Below are positions 1 to 4,646 of a stretch of 5,828 bases of DNA, piece by piece. The notes beneath the pieces were generated by a model. The model ran no database searches, was not told the origin of the DNA, and saw only the letters and a list, made by a program, of their open reading frames with translations. The stretch spans positions 1-5,828 of the forward strand of contig JAQTTF010000043.1 of the NCBI GenBank assembly GCA_028710915.1, given 5' to 3'. Each line of letters begins with the position of its first letter. Positions within the stretch are counted from its first letter, which is position 1. A program made the position numbers and the translations under genes. The DNA is from Minisyncoccota bacterium (GTDB lineage: Bacteria; Patescibacteriota; Minisyncoccia; Phycocordibacterales; JAQTLZ01).

Positions 1-12
1 TTTCATGTTAAG

Positions 13-34
13 CTAATTGGCAGAGTCCAATTAG
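13..34. repeat. Perfect 8-bp inverted repeat upstream of the first orphan gene
   Basis: CTAATTGG (13-20) and CCAATTAG (27-34) are exact reverse complements around a 6-nt loop. No U-run follows on either strand, so a classical terminator is unlikely. It could be an operator or the end of a transcript that starts outside the window. A weak TTGGCA (17-22) lies inside it but has no good -10 partner, so I do not call a promoter here. Confidence 0.5.
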
Positions 35-66
35 ATAGATAGAAGATTGGAACTAGTCAGGTCAAT

Positions 67-108
67 GTTTCCTACCTGCAAGAAAGGAAACGCCTTTAAT
101 AGGAGGGG
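67..108 (+). promoter_or_regulatory. Leader hairpin and strong Shine-Dalgarno site of the 118-438 gene
   Basis: GTTTCC (67-72) can pair with GGAAAC (86-91) to form a small 5' leader hairpin. AGGAGGGG (101-108) follows, 9 nt before the ATG at 118. This near-perfect anti-16S match fixes the start codon. The layout of leader hairpin, then SD, then ATG is repeated at the other plus-strand orphan gene (1507-1554). Confidence 0.7.
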
Positions 109-117
109 AAATCCAAG

Positions 118-438
118 ATGACGGCCGATACCAGGCTCTGTGACTCCGCCAACGTAGAGAAGTGGGTCGAAGATGTGTTGCGCCCGCTCTGCAAAGACGG
201 CGAACTTGACCGCGCAGTCAAGGTGGCAACTAAGGATGAGCAGCAGGCTGGCGATATCTACATAAATTGCTACCAGTTGCTTGTCGCCATGATCCAGGGA
301 AAACCGGGGAGTGTGGATGTGCACACCCAGGAAGACAAGCCTAGTTTTCTGTTTGTAGCGAATCCTGGTGATCCACAGACGTTCCTCGAGATCCGCTGCG
401 ACCCGCATCCGGTCAAGCTGACGGTGTACGTGGATTAA
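118..438 (+). CDS. Hypothetical protein, 106 aa, SD-led orphan gene
   Basis: I do not recognise the family of this 106-residue protein. The start is well supported by AGGAGGGG nine bases upstream, and a strong intrinsic terminator follows at 480-512, so it is probably a complete one-gene unit. The first 35 residues read as amphipathic helix (NVEKWVEDVLRPLCKDGELDRA). The middle is mixed helix and strand (IYINCYQLLVAMIQ). The C-terminal half reads as beta strands (SFLFVANP, FLEIRCD, VKLTVYVD). Three cysteines (residues 8, 25 and about 51) sit in the N-terminal half and a fourth lies near residue 94, but they form no recognisable metal motif. There is no signal peptide or membrane segment, so it is probably a small cytosolic alpha/beta protein. 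Its codons look more G+C-rich than those of gyrA. It stands alone between non-coding stretches, which gives no functional context. No function is assigned. Confidence 0.8.
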   Translation: MTADTRLCDSANVEKWVEDVLRPLCKDGELDRAVKVATKDEQQAGDIYINCYQLLVAMIQGKPGSVDVHTQEDKPSFLFVANPGDPQTFLEIRCDPHPVKLTVYVD

Positions 439-479
439 ATTCCGTGGGAAATGAGCTCAAATGTAAATCCGTTGGAGTG

Positions 480-512
480 GAAAAAACCATTTCGACGGTT
501 TTTTCTTTGTTT
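480..512 (+). terminator. Intrinsic terminator of the 118-438 gene
   Basis: A 9-bp stem pairs GAAAAAACC (480-488) with GGTTTTTTC (497-505) around an 8-nt loop and runs into a T-rich stretch. It lies 41 bases after the stop codon. The A-run on the 5' arm may also let it stop transcription coming from the right on the minus strand. Confidence 0.85.
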
Positions 513-525
513 ATATTTTGTCGCT

Positions 526-540
526 GCTCCGGGGACAGGG
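526..540. repeat. 15-bp direct copy of the tRNA-Asn 3' end
   Basis: GCTCCGGGGACAGGG occurs here and again at 728-742, where it forms the acceptor and T-stem end of tRNA-Asn read on the minus strand. The two copies are in the same orientation, 202 bp apart. Similarity continues after one extra base (541): TATCG here against ATCG in the tRNA. A T-arm-like sequence in the opposite orientation lies at 597-613. Duplicated tRNA 3' ends are the usual scar of tRNA-targeting integration, but no integrase gene is present, so a degraded tRNA copy is equally possible. Confidence 0.75.
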
Positions 541-619
541 TATCGGTCGTTACACGACCAGTACCCTGTTTGGATTTTCTTTCAGAAAATGCTCAAACAG
601 GCTTCGATCCCTGCAGGGA
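535..619. other. Overlapping alternative hairpins between orphan gene and tRNA
   Basis: Hairpin A pairs 535-542 with 562-569 (8 bp) and then 545-550 with 554-559 (6 bp), separated by a 2x2 internal loop. Hairpin B pairs 565-572 with 594-601 (8 bp) and then 574-580 with 584-590 (7 bp). They share bases 565-569, so they cannot form at the same time, which is a switch-like layout. A 12-bp palindrome TCCCTGCAGGGA (608-619) and a T-arm look-alike (597-613) follow. I see no gene or clear promoter in this stretch. It may be a mobile-element end, a recombination site or an RNA structure. Confidence 0.55.
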
Positions 620-682
620 ATCTTCCATTACATGGACGGTATACCTTTTGGCTAAAATTTTGCTACGCAAATTTTATTCCTT

Positions 683-714
683 AACAGAAAATGCCCTTAC
701 GGGCATTTTCTGTT
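683..714. terminator. Terminator-like 14-bp hairpin behind tRNA-Asn
   Basis: A perfect 14-bp stem pairs 683-696 with 701-714 around the loop TTAC. It lies 14 bases past the 3' end of the tRNA gene on the minus strand, where a terminator is expected. On both strands the 3' arm ends in TTTTCTGTT, so it can work in either direction. On the minus strand no long U-run follows the stem, so termination strength is uncertain. Confidence 0.7.
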
Positions 715-946
715 TGATATCTACTAAGCTCCGGGGACAGGGATCGAACCTGTGACCAATCGCTTACGTTTATTCCACTATTACTAATGGCACGGACTAT
801 ATCATCTCCCCTTGAAAGGGAGTGAGGGGCTTCGCGCCGCAAAATTTTCACGGAGCTACTCCTGAAAAGGATAGTCTCTACACCTTCAATCTCTCTCGAG
901 AAAGCTCGGCTCGGGATTGCCCCAAAAGGGTTTCCCCGAATTCACC

Positions 947-1273
947 TCATTTTTCAACCAAAATTTCTTTTGGAAGCTGCAAGTATCCACCACCAACTTC
1001 TCGATGACAATTTGCACAAAGAAGAATGCATTTATCAAGTTCTGCTTTTACCTTTTCCCAAGAACGAGTATAACCCTTATCACCTATTCCAAAACTTTTT
1101 TCGGCTTTATTTAGATGATGAAGTTCTAATACTCCTGGAAAACGGTCATAACCACAGATCTGACATTTGCCTCCTTTATACTCGATTGCCATCACTTTAA
1201 TTTTTCTGCGCCTTTTGGCAACAGCTTTAATCAAAGCTTCGCGTCGATCGGCGTATTTTCTATTATCTGGCAT
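947..1273 (-). CDS. Intron-encoded HNH endonuclease, 108 aa
   Basis: This is a probable homing endonuclease that would cut intron-less tRNA-Asn alleles and so spread its host intron. The role is inferred from the family and the location. The N-terminus (residues 1-30) is strongly basic (KRRRKIK). The HNH module runs from about residue 33 to 95: a CxxC knuckle (Cys37, Cys40), the LELHH strand with His52/His53 and nearby Asn55, then CANCH with Cys86, Cys89 and His90. This is the ββα-metal plus structural-zinc layout of small HNH proteins. Residues 94-96 are GGG. Family members often have a histidine right after HREV, which is absent here, so activity is not guaranteed. There is no Shine-Dalgarno site; an extended -10 box just upstream suggests a leaderless message. 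The last eleven codons (98-108) and the TGA stop overlap the proposed ribozyme elements P1, P2 and P3. The frame is intact and of usual size for a free-standing HNH domain protein. Confidence 0.88.
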   Translation of the reverse strand: MPDNRKYADRREALIKAVAKRRRKIKVMAIEYKGGKCQICGYDRFPGVLELHHLNKAEKSFGIGDKGYTRSWEKVKAELDKCILLCANCHREVGGGYLQLPKEILVEK

Positions 1274-1288
1274 AGTTTTATTATATCA
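1274..1288 (-). promoter_or_regulatory. Extended -10 promoter inside the intron for the HNH gene
   Basis: TGATATAAT (1288 to 1280) is a perfect extended -10 box. Six bases (AAAACT) separate it from the ATG at 1273, so initiation at the usual distance would fall on the A of ATG and give a leaderless mRNA. No consensus -35 is seen at 17 bp, where the tRNA 5' exon lies. Confidence 0.6.
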
Positions 1289-1366
1289 AACAATAGAAAC
1301 GTCTACAGGCGACTGCTCTACCGCTGAGCTACCCCGGAGCTTAAAAGATATCAATTCACGACTTTA

Positions 1367-1397
1367 ATTATAAATGAACTGTTCCCCATCATAGCAA
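1367..1397 (-). promoter_or_regulatory. Probable tRNA-Asn promoter
   Basis: TATAAT (1372 to 1367) is a perfect -10 on the minus strand and would start transcription near 1360, about 22 nt before the mature 5' end. The best -35 candidate is TTGCTA (1397 to 1392), but the spacer of 19 bp is long. The -10 is convincing and the -35 is weak. Confidence 0.6.
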
Positions 1398-1466
1398 AAG
1401 GTGGTTCACTTGAAAAGAAAACTCATAAAGAGAAAAAACTTATACGGGAGTCGGAATTAGATACCC

Positions 1467-1494
1467 TTGACAAGAACTAGAAAAATCGTATTCT
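1467..1494 (+). promoter_or_regulatory. Promoter of the 1554-2102 gene
   Basis: A perfect TTGACA (1467-1472) is followed after 16 bp by TATTCT (1489-1494). Transcription would start near 1501, leaving a 5' leader of about 53 nt. The stretch 1373-1466 to its left holds nothing else I can name beyond the divergent tRNA promoter. Confidence 0.75.
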
Positions 1495-1506
1495 GAATAC
1501 GGAACC

Positions 1507-1545
1507 GAGAAGACTGTGTGCTTCTCAAAGGGGAAAACGGGGAGG
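1507..1545 (+). promoter_or_regulatory. Leader hairpin and Shine-Dalgarno site of the 1554-2102 gene
   Basis: GAGAAG (1507-1512) pairs with CTTCTC (1521-1526) around an 8-nt loop, very near the predicted mRNA 5' end. GGGGAGG (1539-1545) follows, 8 nt before ATG 1554. This SD decides for the ATG at 1554 over an upstream in-frame start at 1518, which would have no SD. A 5'-terminal hairpin may stabilise the mRNA. Confidence 0.65.
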
Positions 1546-1553
1546 ACGTTGTC

Positions 1554-2102
1554 ATGATGGACCAGCTCGAGGTGTACGATGAGTTCAGGGCTTTTTGGGA
1601 GAAGTGGCCCAAAGAGACAGTCTGGCACGAGACGGAGGCGTGCGGCGAGGGTGATTATATCAACTTCGCTTTTGAGATGGGGAAATGGCGGACTTTGGTC
1701 AGTCTGTTTGTGGGTCCGCGGGGCGGATTGCAACAACAGATTTACGTCCTGAACACTGCCAAGGCTGTCGATGCGGACAAGGTCGTCATCGCGGGAGCTT
1801 TGGGCGACCACGACGAAAAGATCTTGCCAGTGATCGATATGCGCGAAGAAATTGCGCGTGTCGGTCGCCGGGCGGCAATCCGGCTCTTTACCAAGCGGAT
1901 GAAGACCTGCATGGAGGAGCTTACAGTCAAGTCCCAAGCGGACTTCGCGAAACTCCTCGGACAGCTCGAAACGAAGCCGGTTTCCATCACCTCAATGCGT
2001 GTCTGTACACCACGCATTGTCAGCCGAGGAGTTTCGGGCCGGGGGCAAAGCAAACAGCGCCGGAGCACTGAAGGGTATCAGCGCAAGCCCGCGCACCACT
2101 AA
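1554..2102 (+). CDS. Hypothetical protein, 182 aa, SD-led orphan gene
   Basis: This protein is not recognised. The gene is a complete one-gene unit with its own promoter (1467-1494), leader hairpin, SD site and terminator (2106-2141). The start at 1554 is chosen because GGGGAGG lies 8 nt upstream; a second ATG follows at once at 1557. The N-terminal half is acidic and aromatic-rich (LEVYDEFRAFWEKWPKET, then DYINFAFEMGKW). The centre has beta-strand and helix character (TLVSLFVGPR, KVVIAGALGDHDEKILPVIDM), then a charged helix (about 105-150, with ARVGRRAAIRLFTKRMK). The last 30 residues are basic, Gly/Ser/Arg-rich and probably disordered (VSRGVSGRGQSKQRRS), as in nucleic-acid-binding tails; that is only a suggestion. 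There is no signal peptide or membrane helix. A 60-base sample (1561-1620) is about 53% G+C against 38% in gyrA (3301-3360). It converges on gyrA. Confidence 0.8.
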   Translation: MMDQLEVYDEFRAFWEKWPKETVWHETEACGEGDYINFAFEMGKWRTLVSLFVGPRGGLQQQIYVLNTAKAVDADKVVIAGALGDHDEKILPVIDMREEIARVGRRAAIRLFTKRMKTCMEELTVKSQADFAKLLGQLETKPVSITSMRVCTPRIVSRGVSGRGQSKQRRSTEGYQRKPAHH

Positions 2103-2105
2103 TAC

Positions 2106-2141
2106 ACCACCCTACGCTTCAGAGCGTCGTGTGGTTTTTTT
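2106..2141 (+). terminator. Intrinsic terminator between the orphan gene and gyrA
   Basis: The stem is ACCAC (2106-2110) with GTGGT (2131-2135) and ACGCT (2114-2118) with AGCGT (2123-2127). A 3x3 internal loop separates them, and the loop is TCAG. Seven T's follow (2135-2141). It starts 4 bases after the stop codon of the 182-aa gene. It also lies just past the gyrA stop on the other strand, but that side lacks a U-run after the stem. Confidence 0.88.
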
Positions 2142-2144
2142 ATT

Positions 2145-4607
2145 TTAGAGAGTTACAAGTGAAGCAATTGCGTCCCCTTCGCGAAGCTTCATGATACGCA
2201 CTCCTTGAGTCTGTCTTCCAAGAGATGGAATTTCATTGATATCAGTTCGAATAACCTGACTTTTCTTTGAGATTGCAACGATTTCTGTTTCTTCCGGAGT
2301 AGTCACACGAGAAGCAATAAGTGCTCCGGTCTTCGGTGTAATTTTTGCAGTTTTAATTCCTGATCCTCCTCGTTTTTGAATTTTATATTCCTTGAGCGGA
2401 GTTCGCTTCCCATATCCGTTTGCAGTAATACCAAGAAGACTAGTATCCTTCGCTTCCGCGGTAATCACTTCGGCGGCAATAACAGCGTCACCTTTTGAAA
2501 GCTTCATCACTCGAACACCAGCGGCATTTCGTCCCATTACACGCACGTCAGATTCTTTAAATCGGATTGACTGACCTTTTGAAGTAGTAATAATTGCAGT
2601 ATGTCCTTTGTCGACAAATGAAGCAGAAATAAGATCATCATTGTCATCAAGTTTGATTGCAATAAGTCCGCTTCGGCGCACCTCGACAAAATTTTCAGCA
2701 GCAACTTTCTTTCCAGTTCCCTCTTTGGTAACCATAAGAATTGAAAGCCCTTCTTTCTTTTTTACATCTTTCGGCATTGGCAAAACTGACGTGACTTTTT
2801 CATCCGGAGCAAGTGAAAGGAAATTCACAATTGCCTTTCCTTTTGTTGCACGCTTTCCTTCAGGAATTTCATACATTTTTATCTGATATGCCTTCCCTTT
2901 GTCGGTAAAGAAAAGAAGATCATCGTGAGTAGATGTGGTAAGGAACGTGGTAATAAAATCCTCTTCTTTGGTATCAAGATCCACTACGCCCACTCCTCCG
3001 CGTTTCTGCTTTCTATATTCATCGGGTGAAGTTCGCTTTACATATCCGCCAGCAGTAAGAACAAGCATGCTTTCCGTATCGGGAATCAAATCTTCCGCAG
3101 AGAATGATTTTGGATCGTGCTTTATGAGTTTGGTGCGTCGATCATCCCCATATTTCGTAGCAATTTCTTTAAGTTCAGTTTTTATGATAGTGAGAATACG
3201 GCTCGCGCTCTTCAAAATATCTTTCAAATCTTTTATGGTTTCCTGGACTGCTTTGAGTTCATCTTCAATTTTCTTTCTTTCAAGTCCGGCGAGTCGCTGA
3301 AGCTTCATATCCAAAATCGCAGTCGCCTGAATTTCAGAGAACTTATACTCCTTCATCAAATTGGCGTGAGCTGTTGGTGTATCAGCAGATTTTTTGATAA
3401 GTTTGATGATCGCATCAATATGATCGAGAGCTTTCGAAAGACCGAGGAGAATATGTTCTCGAGCTTCTGCTTGTCTCAAATCAAATTCCGTTCTTCGTCG
3501 AACAATAATCTTCCGGTGGGTGATGAATTCTTCAAGAATCGCCTTAAGAGACAAAGTTTGCGGAACTCCATGTACGAGCGCAACGGTATTAAAATGAAAT
3601 GTATCTTCAAGCTGGGTATGCTTGTAGATAAAGTTCAAAACTTTTTCTGGATACGCACCCTGCTTAATATCGACGACAATGCGAATATCTTTTGCAGATT
3701 CATCCCGGAGTCCTTTTACTCCCTCAAGCTTTTTCTCACGGACCAAATCCGCAATTTTGATAATAAGCTCCGCCTTATTTACTCGATACGGAATCGAAGT
3801 AATAACAATCTGGAATGCTCCTTGTTTTGTCTCCACAATTTCCGCTTCGCCCCGGCAGACGATCGGGCCTTTTCCGTTGGCATACGCGTGTTGAATATCT
3901 TTCCAGCCAAAAATAAGTCCGCCCGTTGGAAAGTCCGGTCCTTTCACGAATTGAAGCAGATCTTCGGTGGTCGCGTCAGAATTTTCAATTAAGTGCACAG
4001 TCGCATCCACTACTTCGCGAAGATTATGCGGAGCGATGTTTGTCGCCATACCGACAGCAATACCAAGGGTTCCATTCAAAAGAAGATTTGGTACAGCGGT
4101 CGGAAGCACAGTCGGCTCTTTTCGAGTTCCTTCGTAATTTGGCCTCCACTCCACGGTTTCTTTATCAAGATCACGGAGAAGTTCTGCGGAAATTCGGGAC
4201 ATCTTTGCTTCTGTATAGCGAGGAGCAGCAGCGCCGTCTCCATCAATAGAACCGAAGTTTCCCTGGCCAATGATGAGCGGATACCGCATCGTAAATGGCT
4301 GGGTCATTTTTACGAGCGAATCATAAACGGCAATATCCCCATGCGGGTGATAATTTCCAGTAACATCTCCAGTAATCTTTGCAGATTTTCGAGTTTTTGC
4401 TCCGGAAGTCAAACCAATTTCATGCATGGCAAAAAGAATTCGGCGATGTACCGGCTTTAATCCATCACGGACATCCGGAAGAGCGCGCGAAGTAATAACC
4501 GACATGGCATAGTCCAAATAGGACTCTTTCATCTCAGTTGTCACGCTTCGAGAAACGACGTTTTTGTGCGCTTCGGGCACGTCTTTTGGCTCTATGTCTT
4601 TAGGCAT
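2145..4607 (-). CDS. gyrA: DNA gyrase subunit A
   Basis: GyrA is the breakage-reunion subunit of DNA gyrase. It works as A2B2 with GyrB to introduce negative supercoils using ATP. The 820-residue protein is complete. The winged-helix and tower region has the expected landmarks: DVRDGLKPVHRRIL (45-58), the HPHGD motif (87-91), QGNFGSIDGDGAAAPRYTE with catalytic Tyr131, and the coiled-coil and gate region (about 360-490). The C-terminal half (about 512-820) shows six beta-pinwheel blade repeats. The GyrA box QKRGGVG (534-540) separates it from ParC, and a second copy, QKRGGSG (744-750), occurs in blade five. It is slightly shorter than E. coli GyrA (875 aa), and no acidic C-terminal tail follows blade six. 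The residue equal to E. coli Ser83 is Ile92, while Asp87 is kept as Asp96. There is no Shine-Dalgarno site; a TGATACAAT box ends 10 nt before ATG. gyrB is not in the window. Confidence 0.97.
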   Translation of the reverse strand: MPKDIEPKDVPEAHKNVVSRSVTTEMKESYLDYAMSVITSRALPDVRDGLKPVHRRILFAMHEIGLTSGAKTRKSAKITGDVTGNYHPHGDIAVYDSLVKMTQPFTMRYPLIIGQGNFGSIDGDGAAAPRYTEAKMSRISAELLRDLDKETVEWRPNYEGTRKEPTVLPTAVPNLLLNGTLGIAVGMATNIAPHNLREVVDATVHLIENSDATTEDLLQFVKGPDFPTGGLIFGWKDIQHAYANGKGPIVCRGEAEIVETKQGAFQIVITSIPYRVNKAELIIKIADLVREKKLEGVKGLRDESAKDIRIVVDIKQGAYPEKVLNFIYKHTQLEDTFHFNTVALVHGVPQTLSLKAILEEFITHRKIIVRRRTEFDLRQAEAREHILLGLSKALDHIDAIIKLIKKSADTPTAHANLMKEYKFSEIQATAILDMKLQRLAGLERKKIEDELKAVQETIKDLKDILKSASRILTIIKTELKEIATKYGDDRRTKLIKHDPKSFSAEDLIPDTESMLVLTAGGYVKRTSPDEYRKQKRGGVGVVDLDTKEEDFITTFLTTSTHDDLLFFTDKGKAYQIKMYEIPEGKRATKGKAIVNFLSLAPDEKVTSVLPMPKDVKKKEGLSILMVTKEGTGKKVAAENFVEVRRSGLIAIKLDDNDDLISASFVDKGHTAIITTSKGQSIRFKESDVRVMGRNAAGVRVMKLSKGDAVIAAEVITAEAKDTSLLGITANGYGKRTPLKEYKIQKRGGSGIKTAKITPKTGALIASRVTTPEETEIVAISKKSQVIRTDINEIPSLGRQTQGVRIMKLREGDAIASLVTL

Positions 4608-4617
4608 TATGGAAGCT

Positions 4618-4646
4618 ATTGTATCACTTTTCTACCTAAAAACCAA
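4618..4646 (-). promoter_or_regulatory. gyrA promoter, extended -10, leaderless or nearly so
   Basis: TGA-TACAAT (4626 to 4618) is an extended -10 box. TTGGTT (4646 to 4641) lies 17 bp upstream as a partial -35. The start point would be near 4611-4610, only 3-4 nt before the ATG at 4607, leaving no room for an SD site. The -35 lies inside the last codons of the upstream membrane-protein gene. Confidence 0.7.

Larger units (their letters stand above)
767..1304 (-). mobile_element. Group I intron (IA-like) in the tRNA-Asn anticodon
   Basis: The 538-nt intron runs from 1304 to 767. It follows the group I boundary rules: the 5' exon ends in U (1305) and the intron ends in G (767). Core pairings found by hand are P4 (939-935 with 915-911), P5 (CCC/GGG, 930-921), P6 (within 909-883), P7 (GACTAT 876-871 with ATAGTC 800-795), P3 (TGAGG 949-945 with CCTCA 827-823), P8 (822-818 with 810-806) and P9 (790-785 with 780-775, GUAA tetraloop). 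The conserved strings GCAATCCCGAGCC, GTAGAGACTAT and ATATAGTCC resemble those of the cyanobacterial tRNA-Leu intron. The 43 nt between P7 and P3 contain small stems (870-861, 862-852, 838-828) like the P7.1/P7.2 extension of group IA. A plausible P1 pairs exon CUGU (1308-1305) with GCAG (980-977), giving the expected U·G pair at the splice site. P2 then follows at 973-958 with a GAAA tetraloop. The HNH gene lies in the P1 loop. Subgroup and P1 are less certain than the core. Confidence 0.92.
729..1338 (-). tRNA. tRNA-Asn(GUU), split by a group I intron
   Basis: The 5' exon is 1338 to 1305 (34 nt) and the 3' exon is 766 to 729 (38 nt). Joined, they fold as a normal tRNA. The acceptor stem is TCCGGGG/CCCCGGA, the D-stem GCTC/GAGC with loop AGCGGTA, and the anticodon stem GTCGC/GCGAT. 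The variable loop is TGGTC, and the T-arm is ACAGG-TTCGATC-CCTGT with discriminator G73. The junction gives the loop CUGUUAA, so the anticodon is GUU (Asn); bacterial tRNA-Asn genes commonly have this loop. The break lies between the second and third anticodon bases, so the unspliced transcript cannot decode. CCA is not encoded, so a CCA-adding enzyme is needed. Reading the junction one base later would give GUA (Tyr), but that breaks the terminal-G rule for group I introns, and bacterial tRNA-Tyr has a long variable arm, which is absent here. Confidence 0.93.

Noticed and set aside
31..408. 125-aa minus-strand frame opposite the first orphan gene
   Set aside because: The plus-strand frame has a near-perfect SD and a matching terminator. 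The minus-strand frame has no start signal and looks like a complement shadow.
480..720. CRISPR-like or tandem repeat array
   Set aside because: The repeats are inverted hairpins of different sequence with no regular repeat-spacer period.
444..755. Plus-strand frames of 103 and 77 aa in the hairpin-rich spacer
   Set aside because: They run through the terminator at 480-512 and the 3' end of the tRNA, and have no SD site. The sequence is better explained by structured non-coding DNA.
822..1200. Plus-strand frames of 61-76 aa across the intron
   Set aside because: They are antisense to the group I core and the HNH gene, which both show recognisable motifs on the minus strand.
729..1338. Reading the split tRNA as tRNA-Tyr(GUA)
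   Set aside because: This needs a junction one base later, leaving an intron that ends in T instead of G, and bacterial tRNA-Tyr has a long variable arm that is absent here.
1440..1937. 165-aa minus-strand frame opposite the second orphan gene
   Set aside because: The opposing plus-strand gene has a promoter, SD and terminator; this frame has none and crosses the promoter region of that gene.
3117..3992. 291-aa plus-strand open frame inside gyrA
   Set aside because: It is antisense to a full-length, clearly conserved gyrA, has no SD or promoter, and its Phe/Ser/Arg/Asn-rich sequence is typical of an antisense shadow.
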